DNA from: Streptomyces sp. ITFR-16
GTDB taxonomy: Bacteria > Actinomycetota > Actinomycetes > Streptomycetales > Streptomycetaceae
Assembly: GCF_031844705.1 (NCBI RefSeq)
Contig: NZ_CP134609.1
Location: forward strand, 2,294,001-2,358,000
DNA: 64,000 nt
Reading direction: 5' to 3'
Shown here: positions 8,232 to 20,053 of the stretch, piece by piece
How the letters are laid out: every line of letters starts with the position of its first letter
Numbering within the stretch: the stretch's first letter is position 1
Program-made: the position numbers and the translations under genes
Notes under the pieces: model-generated
Database searches by the model: none
What the model was told of the DNA's origin: nothing
What the model saw: only the letters and a program-made list of their open reading frames with translations

Positions 8232-8698
8232 GCTCCTGTCCTTCGCGGGGTCGGTGCCGTGGCCGGGCTGGCGCAGGCGGAGGCGAGGCCGCCTCGCGGG
8301 TCGGTGAACGTCTCGCACCCGACGTGGTGGACGTCGCGGATCAGACCGGGGGCCAGGACCCTCTGCGGTTCTCCGCCGGCGACGACCCGGCCGTGGCCGA
8401 TGACGTGGCTCGTGTCGCGGTATCGGGCCGCGAAGTGCAGGTCGTGCAGCGCCGCGAGGACGCCGATGCCGAGTCCGCGCACGATGTTCAGGACCTGGCG
8501 CCGATGGCGGACGTCGAGGGGGTCGGTGGGTCCGTCCAGGATCAGGAACCTCGGTTCCTGGGCGGGTGGGGCAGCGACCGAGGGAGAGGCCGGCTCACTC
8601 GAACACGCCGTGAGGTCGAAGAAGCCGACGATGGCGGTCAGGACGGCGGGCGCCACCGGCCTGTGCCATGGACCGGAATGCGGTTGACAAGCGGACAT
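8228..8698 (-). pseudogene. In-frame relic: siderophore-binding lipoprotein start fused to ABC ATPase end
   Basis: The open frame encodes 156 residues from ATG 8698, which has an AAGAAGGG ribosome site. Residues 1-45 look like the start of an iron-siderophore binding lipoprotein, with a hydrophobic core followed by LTACSSEPASP. From about residue 50 the text becomes the C-terminal half of a FepC/FecE-type ATPase: a Walker B region FLILDGPTDPLD, where the catalytic Glu is now Gly, then the H-loop AALHDLHFAARY and GRVVAGGEPQRVL. Walker A, the signature motif and both permeases are missing. A single deletion across a binding protein-permease-permease-ATPase operon explains this. Any product is unlikely to work. 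Confidence 0.8.
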
Positions 8699-8868
8699 GC
8701 GGCCCGGACCCTTCTTGGGGACGATCGGCAGGGCCGCGACGAAGCGGGCCCGTACCGATCGTCTCGCCGGGACGCCGGGCGGAGTGTGGAGCAGGAGGCC
8801 CGTCCGTGTGGAGCGAGCGGCCTCCTCCGGGGATGTCGCCCTCCGTCGCGGCAGCCGGGCGGCGTGGC

Positions 8869-9879
8869 CTAGGTGTGCGTGCGCCGGTACTCGGCGGGAG
8901 TGCACCCGAGGCGCCGGCGGAAGGCGTAGACGAAGTTGCTCGCGGTCGCGTACCCGACCTCCCCTCCGATGCGCTCGACCGTCCAGTCCGTGTCGACGAG
9001 CAGATCGGCCGCGCGCTCCAGGCACTGCCGGCGGTGGTACTCCATGGGCGGCACCCCGAACAGCGTCTTGAACCCACGCGCCAGACGCTTCGGGCTCATC
9101 GACAGCAAGCGCGCCACCTCGGCGAGGGCCGGCAGCGCATGACGCTCCCGCCACAGGATCAGCGGAACAGTGCGCAGGGCATCGGCCTCATGATCGGCCA
9201 GTCCGTTTTCGGTCGCGCTCGATGACGCGTCGATGAGGAGGGCGAGGGCCGCCATCACCCGCGACTCCATCAACAGCGTCTTGCCGGCAGTCTCCGCACG
9301 CGACCCGAACACATCCGCCAGCAGGCTCGGCACACCGTGAAGCTGCGCTCCCCGGCCCAGGTAGAGATCATCACCTCGGGAGGAGTCCAGCCGCTTGAGC
9401 GACGAGGCGAACGCATCCGCACCGACGCTGCCCAGATACGGTGAGAGCGCGGCCCGGTGTCCGGTCAGCGAGACTCCGCGGTAGGGTCGGCCCGCGGAGT
9501 GGACGAGCATCCCCCTGGTTGGACGGGGAGGCGTCAGCGACAACGAGAACCGCCCCAACTCCCCCTGGCCCGCGCCTTCCTCGACAAGACGCAGCCCGCC
9601 GTCAAGGCAGACCTCCAGCTCGAAACGGTCCTCGGAGAAGCTGTACCCGACCCGGTGGTCGGCCGCGAAGCTCACGTCGTACCGCACTACGCGCAGCCCG
9701 CCCTGCAGCCGTGTCACCTCGATCGACCCCTGGCCGGCCTCGGGACGCAGCGTGTACGTGGTGACGTGCGGCGCGACCCGCCCCCTGTCCTCGGTCGCGA
9801 TCGCGGCGTAGTAGGAGGCGTACTGGCGCTCCTGATCGGGCGACCCGAGCTCGCCGGACAAACAGTGGACCCGCGACAT
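8869..9879 (-). CDS. AraC-family regulator, iron-regulated (PchR-like)
   Basis: The protein is 336 residues from ATG 9879. The C-terminal 100 residues carry two helix-turn-helix units: LAEVARLLSMSPKRLARGFK, then VERIGGEVGYATASNFVYAFR ahead of the family tail GCTPAEYRR. The long N-terminal half is the effector part seen in siderophore-sensing regulators such as PchR. I chose ATG 9879 because an iron box and a TAGGCT -10-like hexamer lie directly upstream, which suggests a leaderless transcript; an upstream in-frame start at 9933 would put the box inside the gene. Downstream are the broken siderophore importer and the MFS gene. Confidence 0.85.
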   Translation of the reverse strand: MSRVHCLSGELGSPDQERQYASYYAAIATEDRGRVAPHVTTYTLRPEAGQGSIEVTRLQGGLRVVRYDVSFAADHRVGYSFSEDRFELEVCLDGGLRLVEEGAGQGELGRFSLSLTPPRPTRGMLVHSAGRPYRGVSLTGHRAALSPYLGSVGADAFASSLKRLDSSRGDDLYLGRGAQLHGVPSLLADVFGSRAETAGKTLLMESRVMAALALLIDASSSATENGLADHEADALRTVPLILWRERHALPALAEVARLLSMSPKRLARGFKTLFGVPPMEYHRRQCLERAADLLVDTDWTVERIGGEVGYATASNFVYAFRRRLGCTPAEYRRTHT

Positions 9880-9880
9880 A

Positions 9881-9903
9881 AAGGTAAGCCTAGCCTTACC
9901 TGT
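9881..9903 (-). promoter_or_regulatory. Iron box (DmdR/IdeR-type operator)
   Basis: AGGTAAG and CTTACCT arms face each other around CCTAGC, close to the actinobacterial iron box TTAGGTTAGGCTAACCTAA. It ends one base before the AraC start codon and contains TAGGCT, a plausible -10. Iron-loaded DmdR1 bound here would block transcription, so the gene should be on when iron is scarce. Confidence 0.75.
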
Positions 9904-9975
9904 CTCGCGGGGCACCCACCGCCCCCGGAGCACGGGGGGAGACCGCCCAGGCGCCCGGAAGCCATCGGTCCGACG

Positions 9976-11382
9976 TCAGAACCCGCCGCCGCCGAAGTCC
10001 CCGCCCCCGCCGAAGCCGCCTCCGTCGCCGAAGCCTCCGCCGCCGCCGAAGCCCGAGGCGTCGAAGTCGGACCCGGAGAAGTCGCCGCCCGAGAAGCCGC
10101 CGTCCCCGAAGCCTCCGCCGCCGAAGTCGCCCCCGCCGTACTCCGCCGCGTACGCCGGGGTGGAGAGCATCGAGCCGAGCATGGTGCCCACCAGCAGGCC
10201 GGGGAGCAGGCCGCCGCCGAAGTAGCCGCCCGCCCAGGGGCCGTAGGCCGGACCGGCCTCCCAGTAGGGGCGGCGGCTGCCGTCGCCCATGTCGACCGTG
10301 CGGCTCATCGGGTCCTCGCCGTTGCCGAGCCGCACCTCGTCCGCGCCGCACACCGGGACCTCGCGGGCCGTGCCGCCGGACGGGGCCCAGCGGACATCGG
10401 CGACCGAGGGGCCGTGGCGCGGGTCGAAGAAACAGGGCGGGCGGCGGGCCGGAAGGGTGCCGCCGGTGCGCCGGGCGTCCAGGACGGCGAGCGAGTAGCG
10501 CCCGTCCTCCAGCGCCTGGGTCACCCCGCGCACATCCGAGGGGTGCCGGGCCTTCTCCATACGGGACTTGGCGCTCTCGTACGAGTCGAGGGCGCGTTCG
10601 TAGTCCGCGCGCATCGTGTCGTCGGCGCCCGCCTGTGCCGGGTGGAAGTCGAGCCGTTCCAGTGTCTCGCCGTACGCCGTGATGTCCTCGTCCACGACCA
10701 CCCGCAGCTTGTCCAGGGAGGCCTGCTCCTCGGCCTCCCGGCGCTTGCGGTTGCGGCGCACGACCGTGTACGCGCCGGCGCCGCCGAGGACGGCCACCGC
10801 GCCGAGCGCGATCAGGCCGCCCGCCGCCGATCCCCGGCCGCCGTCGGAGGAGGAGCCGCCCCAGGATGCGGGGGCGTGGCCCCTGGCCTGTTCGACGGCA
10901 CGGTCGACGAAGGCGTTCAGCTGGGTCGCGGCGTCGGTGTCCGCGCCGGGGGCCTTCACGGCGTCGGTCAGATTGCGGACGGCCTGGGTGGACATCACCT
11001 GCGGGTCGGCGCCCGCGTTGAAGCCGTCACCGAGGCGGACGGCGTAGACGCCGGTGATCCCGGTGTCGGTGCGCAGGGTGCGCAGGACGCTGTCCTCGGG
11101 GAAGGCGGGGCTCTGCGGCAGCACGGCCACGAAGACCGGCTTGTCCGCGTCCTTGATCTTCTTCGTGAGCGCGTCGGCCTGGCCCCTGGAGAGGGCGGCG
11201 GACGCGGCGGGGTCGACGTAGACCGGACCCCTCCGCAGCGCCTGGGCGACCTCGTCGACGGTCGAGGCGCCGGTGGCGGCGGGTGCGGCGGGCGCCAGGA
11301 CCAGGGCCAGCGCCGACATCATGAGGAGGAGTCCCGCCAGGAAGGCCGGGACCGGGACGGTGGGGAACGGCCTGTTCCGCAT
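9976..11382 (-). CDS. Membrane-anchored TPM-like protein with glycine-rich tail
   Basis: The protein is 468 residues: an N-terminal signal or anchor (residues 10-37), an extracellular domain near 40-170 resembling the TPM fold (YVDPAASAALSRGQ, PVFVAVLPQ), a transmembrane segment near 190-212 followed by RRNRKRR, then a helical region. The last 60 residues are almost pure Gly/Phe/Asp/Ser (FGGGG, FSGGDF). Such tails are usual in actinobacterial TPM proteins. The role is unknown; an envelope stress or maintenance role is a guess. It stands between the beta-glucan locus and the iron regulator, both on the same strand, and is probably separate from each. Confidence 0.65.
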   Translation of the reverse strand: MRNRPFPTVPVPAFLAGLLLMMSALALVLAPAAPAATGASTVDEVAQALRRGPVYVDPAASAALSRGQADALTKKIKDADKPVFVAVLPQSPAFPEDSVLRTLRTDTGITGVYAVRLGDGFNAGADPQVMSTQAVRNLTDAVKAPGADTDAATQLNAFVDRAVEQARGHAPASWGGSSSDGGRGSAAGGLIALGAVAVLGGAGAYTVVRRNRKRREAEEQASLDKLRVVVDEDITAYGETLERLDFHPAQAGADDTMRADYERALDSYESAKSRMEKARHPSDVRGVTQALEDGRYSLAVLDARRTGGTLPARRPPCFFDPRHGPSVADVRWAPSGGTAREVPVCGADEVRLGNGEDPMSRTVDMGDGSRRPYWEAGPAYGPWAGGYFGGGLLPGLLVGTMLGSMLSTPAYAAEYGGGDFGGGGFGDGGFSGGDFSGSDFDASGFGGGGGFGDGGGFGGGGDFGGGGF

Positions 11383-11412
11383 ACTCCCAAGTTAACCCAA
11401 AAGGGTGAAGAA

Positions 11413-11443
11413 CGGGCGGGCGGCAACCCTCGCCACCCGCCCG
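11413..11443 (-). terminator. Hairpin at the end of the GH3 gene
   Basis: CGGGCGGG at 11413-11420 and CCCGCCCG at 11436-11443 pair around a 15-base loop, starting 11 bases after the GH3 stop. This is the likely end of the beta-glucan transcript. Confidence 0.5.
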
Positions 11444-11453
11444 CTCAGCTGCC

Positions 11454-14400
11454 TCACGCGGCCCGGTACGCCGCCCTCAGCTTCGCCACCGCGCCGGTCA
11501 GGTCACCGGTCAGCAGCAGGTGGTCGGCGTCCGCGAACGGCTTGGACACCTTCTCCGTCAGCTTCCCGCCGATCTTCTGCTGGACCAGCAGCCGGGCCTG
11601 GCCGACGATCGCGCGGCCCACCTCGGTCCGGCCGAGACCGGTCTTCTGGGCCACCTGAGCGGCCAGCGCGAGCGCGGTGAGCGTCAGCTCGCCGCCCGCC
11701 GGGGGCTTCCTCAGCGTGGTGAGGCCCCAGCCGTAGGGGAACTGCGGGTCGTACGCCGCGTCGCCCACGTTGATCGGCAGCTGCGCCTCGGACCTGGGCC
11801 AGGTCACCGGGAGCTGTCCGGTGAAGGCCCGCTTGCCGAAGAGCACGTCGGCCACGCCGTCGCCCTCGGTGCCCGGCAGCCAGGAGGCCACCAGGGCGTC
11901 GATGTCACCGAGCCGGTCGCCGATGAGCTGCGGGCGGCCCGAGACGATCAGGACGGCGCACTTCATCGCGGCGCAGACCTTGTCCACCGCGGCCTTGTCG
12001 GCGGCGGACAGTTCCAGGTCGTGACCGTTGCCGACGTCGCCGACACCCTCCGCGTACGGGGTCTCGCCGACGACCACGACACCGACGTCGTAGCCGTCCG
12101 TGGCGGCCGAGGCGTCCTTGGAGTACGTGACGGACGCGGCGTCCTTCTTCATCGCGGACAGGATCGTGGTGCCCGGGGTGATGTTCCCGGACGAGCCCTG
12201 CCAGCTGACGGTCCAGCCGCCGGCCTGGTTGCCGATGTCGTCGGCGTTGGAGCCGGCGACGTACACCTTCTGCGAGGACTTCAGCGGCAGCACACCGCCG
12301 TCGTTCTTCAGCAGCACCTGGGACTCGGCGGCGGCCTGGCGGGCCACCGCGCGGTGCTCGGCCGAGCCGACCTTGTCCAGGTTGGACGTGTCCGCGTACG
12401 GCTTCTCGAACAGGCCCAGCTCGAACTTCTGCGTGAGGATGCGGGAGACCGCGTCATCGATCCGGGCCTGCGGAATCCGGCCCGCGGTGACCTCGTCCTG
12501 GAGCGTCCTGGTGAAGTCCTTGTACGCCGTCGGCACCATGATCATGTCGAGTCCGGCGTTGACGGAGGTCCGCACGTCGCTCGCGTAGTCGCCGGGGATC
12601 TGGTCGATCGCCTGCCAGTCGCTGATGACGAAGCCCTTGAACCCCATCCGGTCCTTCAGCACACCGTTGATCATCTCGGCGTCGGCGTGCATCTTCACCG
12701 GGCCCCGGTCGTCCCCGAGGATGTCGAGCGAGGAGTACGACGGCATGACCGTGCCGATCCCCCGCTTGACCGCCTCGCCGAACGGGGCGAGGTGGACGGC
12801 CTCCAGCTCCTGCCGGGTGACCTTGGTGACGCCCTGGTCGATCGGGTACGAACCGGTGGTCGAGGAGCCGTACTCCGTACCACCGTCGCCGACGAAGTGC
12901 TTGGCGGTGGCCAGCACCTTGTCGTTGCGGGCCAGGTCCTTGCCGGAGGCGGCACCCTGCATGCCCTGGATCACCGTCTCCAGCGACTCCACCAGCGCCG
13001 GGTCCTCACCGTAGGACTCGTAGGCGCGGCCCCAGCGGTCGTCGCGCGAGACGCACAGGCAGGGCGCGAAGTCCCACGGGATGCCCGTGGCACGCACCTC
13101 GCTCGCGGTGACGGCGCCGGTCTTCTCGACGGTCTTCGGGTCGCGGGTGGCCCCCAGCCCGACGTTGTGCGGCATGATCGTCGAGCCGATCACGTTGTTG
13201 TGGCCGTGCACCGCGTCCACGCCGTAGATCAGCGGGATCTGGAAGCGGGTCGCCCGGGCGCGCAGCTGGTAGGAGTCGATCATCTTCGCCCAGGCCGCCG
13301 GCGTGTTGGGCGTGGGGACCGAGCCGCCGCCGGAGAGCAGCGAGCCGAGGTCGTAGGCGGCGATGTCGCCCTGCGAGGCGAGCGCGTTGCGCTCCGCCTG
13401 GGTCATCTGGCCCGCCTTCTCGGCGGGCGACATCCGGGCGAGCAGGTCGGCGACCCGCTTCTTCACCGGCAGCCCGGCGTTCTGGTAGGGCAGCCCGTGG
13501 GCGTCGATGACGACCTGCGGGTTCTCCTTCGGCGGCTTGGCGCCGGTGACGGTCAGTTCGAGCGGGACCGTCTTCGCTGAGGCGGCCCCGGTGACCTTCT
13601 TCGTCGTGACGGTGACCCGGTGCGTGGTGCCGGAGGCGGTGCCCGCCGGGAAGGTGTACGTGCCGCTGACCGGGGTGTAGTCGGTGCCGGGGGCCGCGCT
13701 GCCGCCCTTGGTCTCGTACGCGACGGTGACCGGCTCCTCCAGCGGGAGGGAGCCGGTGGTGGCGACGGAGAGGTCGAGGCGGGCGGTGCCGCCCTGCTGG
13801 ACCGGGTGCACGGCCGCGTCGGTGACGACGCTCGCCTTCAGGGCCGCGTCGGCCTTGCCGTACAGCTCCACGCCGTCCATGGCGAAGGTGCCGGGGGCGC
13901 CGGTCGGCAGGGTGAGGGCCCAGCCCCACATCTCGTTCAGGCCGAGGACCTGGTCGATGCCGCCGACGGGCTGGTAGTCGCCCCGGTAGACGAAGTCCGC
14001 GAACGGGATCTCGACCTGGTGCCAGCCCTCCCAGTCGTCGGTGAAGGAGGTGGTCCACAGTTCGGAGGCCTCGCCGTTGGCGCCGCCGTCCTTGATCTCG
14101 AAGTTGATCTTCTTGCCCGAACCGGGCGGCAGGGGCGCGGTGTTCTGGCCGTACCACCAGAAGCGGATGCCCTTGTGGGCGGACCAGTCGTGGGCCGGCT
14201 GGTCGGCGGCGTAGTCGTGGCTGAGGCCGCCGTAGCCGCTGATGTCGTAGGTGCCTTCGAGGACCTTGGCGCCCTCGGGGGCGTCCGCGCGCTCCTTCAG
14301 TTCCAGGGCGGGCGGGTCATCGGCGTCGCCGCCCCAGGTGAAGATGCCCTCGGCGGGCTGGTTGGCGAAGGGGACCTCGCCCTCGAAGCGGTCGATGGCG

Positions 14401-14531
14401 ACGGGGGCAGGTTCGTCGGCGGCGGGGGCGGCCGAGCTGGGGACGGCCCCGGCGAGCAGGCCGGCCAGGACCGCGGCGGCGGCCAGGGCGGCGGTCGCGG
14501 GTCTCGCGCGGTGACGGGTGCGGGGTGGCAT
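11454..14531 (-). CDS. Secreted multidomain GH3 beta-glucosidase / exo-glucanase
   Basis: The protein is 1025 residues. After a signal ending near residue 36 comes a jelly-roll carbohydrate-binding module of the CBM11 type (about 40-235; RFEGEVPFANQ, WYGQN, WHQVEIPFADF). A Calx-beta-like segment follows at 245-345 (GTDYTPVSGTYTFPAG). The GH3 barrel covers 360-700 and has ATAKHFVGDGGT and the nucleophile motif VISDWQAID. The C-terminal GH3 sandwich and a short helical tail end the protein. It should release glucose from the ends of beta-glucans outside the cell. It is the last gene of the LacI-ABC-GH1-GH16 array, separated from GH16 by a hairpin. Confidence 0.9.
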   Translation of the reverse strand: MPPRTRHRARPATAALAAAAVLAGLLAGAVPSSAAPAADEPAPVAIDRFEGEVPFANQPAEGIFTWGGDADDPPALELKERADAPEGAKVLEGTYDISGYGGLSHDYAADQPAHDWSAHKGIRFWWYGQNTAPLPPGSGKKINFEIKDGGANGEASELWTTSFTDDWEGWHQVEIPFADFVYRGDYQPVGGIDQVLGLNEMWGWALTLPTGAPGTFAMDGVELYGKADAALKASVVTDAAVHPVQQGGTARLDLSVATTGSLPLEEPVTVAYETKGGSAAPGTDYTPVSGTYTFPAGTASGTTHRVTVTTKKVTGAASAKTVPLELTVTGAKPPKENPQVVIDAHGLPYQNAGLPVKKRVADLLARMSPAEKAGQMTQAERNALASQGDIAAYDLGSLLSGGGSVPTPNTPAAWAKMIDSYQLRARATRFQIPLIYGVDAVHGHNNVIGSTIMPHNVGLGATRDPKTVEKTGAVTASEVRATGIPWDFAPCLCVSRDDRWGRAYESYGEDPALVESLETVIQGMQGAASGKDLARNDKVLATAKHFVGDGGTEYGSSTTGSYPIDQGVTKVTRQELEAVHLAPFGEAVKRGIGTVMPSYSSLDILGDDRGPVKMHADAEMINGVLKDRMGFKGFVISDWQAIDQIPGDYASDVRTSVNAGLDMIMVPTAYKDFTRTLQDEVTAGRIPQARIDDAVSRILTQKFELGLFEKPYADTSNLDKVGSAEHRAVARQAAAESQVLLKNDGGVLPLKSSQKVYVAGSNADDIGNQAGGWTVSWQGSSGNITPGTTILSAMKKDAASVTYSKDASAATDGYDVGVVVVGETPYAEGVGDVGNGHDLELSAADKAAVDKVCAAMKCAVLIVSGRPQLIGDRLGDIDALVASWLPGTEGDGVADVLFGKRAFTGQLPVTWPRSEAQLPINVGDAAYDPQFPYGWGLTTLRKPPAGGELTLTALALAAQVAQKTGLGRTEVGRAIVGQARLLVQQKIGGKLTEKVSKPFADADHLLLTGDLTGAVAKLRAAYRAA

Positions 14532-14553
14532 GTGCGGCTCCTTGGTGCGGTGG

Positions 14554-14597
14554 CCGCGCGCGGCACAGCGGGTGCGGTGCTGTTGTGCCGCGCGCGG
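14554..14597 (-). terminator. Hairpin between the GH16 and GH3 genes
   Basis: Perfect 14-base arms (14554-14567 and 14584-14597) with a 16-base loop lie 55 bases past the GH16 stop. It may attenuate read-through into the GH3 gene. Confidence 0.6.
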
Positions 14598-14651
14598 GGT
14601 GCGGGTGGGACCGGGAGGTGCCTGGGGGCTGGGTGGCTGGATGGGTCGGGG

Positions 14652-16550
14652 CTACTTCTTCTGCTCGACCCTGACCCAGTCGATCTCCGCCTTGATGCCG
14701 CCCTGCGCGACGCGGTCGACGCTGGACTGCGGGAGGCCCCAGTAGGGCTGGGTGACCTGGTTCCAGCCGGCCGGATAGGCGCCGCCGAGAGCCAGGTTGA
14801 GGATGACGTACTGGTTGTGGTCGAAGACCCACTGGCCGCGGGTGGACTCCAGCTTCTGACGGGAGGTCGTCTGTACGACCCGGTCGTCGACCGTGAAGGT
14901 CATGCCCTCGGGTGTCCACTCGACGCCGTAGGTGTGCCACTCGTCGGCGCGGCCGCCGCCCGGGTAGGTCTGCTGCTTGCCGATGTTGCCGTCGGCGGAG
15001 TAGCCGGGGCCGTGCAGGGCGGAGCTGGTCCAGTCGCCGTAGCCGATGTTCTCCATGATGTCCGTCTCGCCCGAGCCGGGCCAGGAGACGTCCGGGTCGT
15101 CGACATTGCTGCCCAGCAGCCAGAACGCGGGCCAGAAGCCGTCACCGACGGGCAGCTTCATGCGGGCGCTGACCTTGCCGTAGGTGAAGTCGAACTTGGT
15201 GTTGGTGTCGACCCGTCCGGAGGTGAAGTCGAAGGTGCCGTTGGGCGTCGGGGTGCAGCCCTTGCAGTACTTCGACTCCAGGACGAGCGAGCCGTTCTCG
15301 GTACGGATGTTGTCCGGCGAGTCGACGTACGCCTGGGACTCGCCGTTGACGGGCCCCATCTCCGTGCCGGTGCGCACCACCCGCCACTTGGAGCGGTCCA
15401 GGCCCGAGCCGGTGAAGTCGTCGAAGAACGTGGTGCTGTACGCGCCGCCGGGATCCTTGGGCAGGGCCGGGTAGGCGGCGTCCGCGCTGCCGCCGGTGCC
15501 CCAGACCTGGAACTCGTAGAGCGAGTAGCCGAACTGGGCGGTCGAGGGCGCCGGGTTGTAGAACGAGCGGCGCTCCACGCCGAGCATCCGGACGTAGCGG
15601 CCGGTCGCCGGGGTGGGCAGGGTGACGGTGTCATGGCGTCCGACGGCGTCCCCGGGTGCCTTCACATCGGCGCGGCGGGCGGCGACGTCGGCGGCGGAGG
15701 GCTGGTAGACGGTGCGCCAGGTGCGGTTGTCGTCGGAGACCTGGATGCGGTAGTCGACGGCGTAGGCGGCCTCCCAGTACAGGTCGACGCTGTCGATGGT
15801 GGAGGTGGCACCGAGGTCGACGCCGACCCAGCGGTTGGCGTTCCAGTCGCTGGACCAGCGCGACTGGTCCGCCTTGAGGTCGGCCGGCCAGCCGCCGTCG
15901 GTGACGAACGCCGGTGAGTTGCCCGCGTGCTGGTAGAGGTCGCCGTACGCGGGGTGGTTCAGGGCGAGGTTGGCGCGGGTGGCGGAGGCGCCGGCCTGCT
16001 CCCCTCCGTACACCTTGAAGGAGTACAGCGAGTAGCCCCAGGCGGTGGCACGCTGGATGCCGCGCATCCGGACGTAGCGGCCGGTGACCTCCTGCGGGTA
16101 GGTGTGCGCGGTGACGCTGCCGCCGGTGCCGTCGTCCTCGGTGTAGAAGGTGGTCCAGTCGGTGCCGTTCCTGGACACCTCCAGGACGTACTTCTTGCCG
16201 TAGGCGGCCTCCCAGTCCAGGGTGACCCGGCTGACCCGGATGACCGAGCCCAGGTCGACCCGGATCCAGGCGTCGTCGGCGGCGTTGCTGGACCAGCGGG
16301 TGGTGCCGTCGCCGTCGGCGGCGTTGCCCGGGGCGGTGGCGTCGTTCTCGCTGCCGGAGGCGGTGACGGAGCCGGGGTCGGCGGCGTGGGCGGCGGCCGC
16401 CCGGTCGGTGTCCCAGGCGGCGGCCTGCGCCGCCGCCGGCCGGGGGGCCGGGGCGGCGAAGGCCATGGGGGCGGCGAGGGCGATCAGAGCGGCGGTGGTG
16501 GCTGCCAGAGTCGTACGAGAGGGCACGGTGGGGCTCCCGTTCGTATCCAT
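14652..16550 (-). CDS. Secreted GH16 endo-beta-1,3-glucanase with two discoidin-type domains
   Basis: This is 632 residues with a signal ending near residue 40. Two F5/8-type C (CBM32-like) domains follow at about 45-185 and 190-350; each shows the paired pattern of WSSNAADDAWIRVDLG or SRWSSDWNANRWVGVDLG followed by a YVRM.G block. The GH16 catalytic domain covers 365-632 and its active-site signature GETDIMENIG carries both catalytic glutamates. This domain is that of laminarinases, which cut beta-1,3-glucans. The gene is 31 bases after the GH1 gene, so it is cotranscribed with it. Confidence 0.92.
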   Translation of the reverse strand: MDTNGSPTVPSRTTLAATTAALIALAAPMAFAAPAPRPAAAQAAAWDTDRAAAAHAADPGSVTASGSENDATAPGNAADGDGTTRWSSNAADDAWIRVDLGSVIRVSRVTLDWEAAYGKKYVLEVSRNGTDWTTFYTEDDGTGGSVTAHTYPQEVTGRYVRMRGIQRATAWGYSLYSFKVYGGEQAGASATRANLALNHPAYGDLYQHAGNSPAFVTDGGWPADLKADQSRWSSDWNANRWVGVDLGATSTIDSVDLYWEAAYAVDYRIQVSDDNRTWRTVYQPSAADVAARRADVKAPGDAVGRHDTVTLPTPATGRYVRMLGVERRSFYNPAPSTAQFGYSLYEFQVWGTGGSADAAYPALPKDPGGAYSTTFFDDFTGSGLDRSKWRVVRTGTEMGPVNGESQAYVDSPDNIRTENGSLVLESKYCKGCTPTPNGTFDFTSGRVDTNTKFDFTYGKVSARMKLPVGDGFWPAFWLLGSNVDDPDVSWPGSGETDIMENIGYGDWTSSALHGPGYSADGNIGKQQTYPGGGRADEWHTYGVEWTPEGMTFTVDDRVVQTTSRQKLESTRGQWVFDHNQYVILNLALGGAYPAGWNQVTQPYWGLPQSSVDRVAQGGIKAEIDWVRVEQKK

Positions 16551-16581
16551 GGGGGCTGCGCGACCACGCGCGCGGGCGCGG

Positions 16582-18000
<1,419 letters not shown>

Positions 18001-18032
18001 GGTTCTCCTGTGGTGTGCGGTGCGAACAGGCC

Positions 18033-19039
<1,007 letters not shown>

Positions 19040-19043
<4 letters not shown>

Positions 19044-20050
19044 GAGCGGGACTCCTTGTCGTGCGTGCGGTGGTGCCGGCCGCGCTCGGCCGGGGCCGGG
19101 GCGGTGCGGGCCACGGGGGTGAAGCCGACGCGCATCCGGACCTTGCGGGAGCCGCCGTTCTCGGTGCGCAGACGCGGGTTGACGAATTCGTCGATGCCGA
19201 AGTTGATCAGGGCCAGCGACATGCCGAGCAGGGCGATGCAGAGCCCGGCCGGGACGAACCACCACCAGGCGCCCTGGGCCAGGGCCTGGTTGGACTGGGC
19301 CCAGAACAGGACGGTGCCCCAGTTCCAGTTGGAGATGTCGGCGACACCGATGAAGGCGAGGGTGATCTCGGAGAGGATCGCGAAGATGACCGTGCCGACG
19401 AAGCCGGAGGCGATGACGGCGGTCAGGTTGGGCATCACCTCGAAGAAGATGATCCGCCAGGTCGACTCGCCGGTGGCGCGGGCCGCCTCGACGTAGTCCC
19501 GGCGGCGCAGCGACAGCGTCTGCGCGCGCAGCACCCGGGCGCCCCAGGCCCAGGAGGTCAGGGCGATGACGAAGGCGATCAGCAGGTCGCCGGTGTCGGA
19601 CACGAAACTGGCGATGATGATGATCAGCGGCAGTCCGGGGATGACCAGGAAGACGTTGGACAGCAGCGAGAGCACCTCGTCGGCGGTGCCGCCGAGGAAG
19701 CCGGCGCTGACGCCGATCAGCACGGACAGGACGGTGGCGATGATCCCGGCGATGAAGCCGACGACGAGGACGCCGCGGGTCCCGACGAGGATCTGCGAGA
19801 GGACGTCCTGACCGGTCTGGGTGGTGCCGAACCAGTGCGAGCCGGACGGCGGCTGGAGCAGTTCGTTGCTCATCGTGTCGGGGTCGTACGGGGCGATCCA
19901 CGGGCCGATGACGGCGATCAGCACGAAGAACAGCAGGATCGCGAGTCCGACGACGGTCTTGCGGCCGCGCAGGAACCGGAACCTGCGCTTGCCGGCGGCC
20001 GGCGTCTCGGCGGCGTCGAGTACGGCGACCTCGGTGGCGGTGACGGCCAT
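19040..20050 (-). CDS. ABC transporter permease, OppC/DppC type
   Basis: The protein is 336 residues with about six membrane spans after a cytoplasmic N-terminus. The permease EAA loop appears as VEAARATGESTWRIIFFEVMPN near residues 190-210, which contacts the ATPases. WFGTTQTGQDVLSQIL near 72-87 is the usual periplasmic segment of OppC-like subunits. The charged tail of about 40 residues is longer than in most homologues. The gene is 3 bases after the other permease, and the two should form the membrane channel of the importer. Confidence 0.92.
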
Positions 20051-20053
20051 CTC

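Noticed and set aside
8228..8698. A functional small ABC ATPase
   Set aside because: Walker A, Q-loop and signature motif are absent and the Walker B Glu is Gly.
11520..15917. Long + strand open frames (686 and 765 codons) opposite the GH3 and GH16 genes
   Set aside because: They are antisense shadows caused by high GC; their translations are rich in Gly/Arg/Val with no domain, and the minus-strand genes have clear catalytic motifs.
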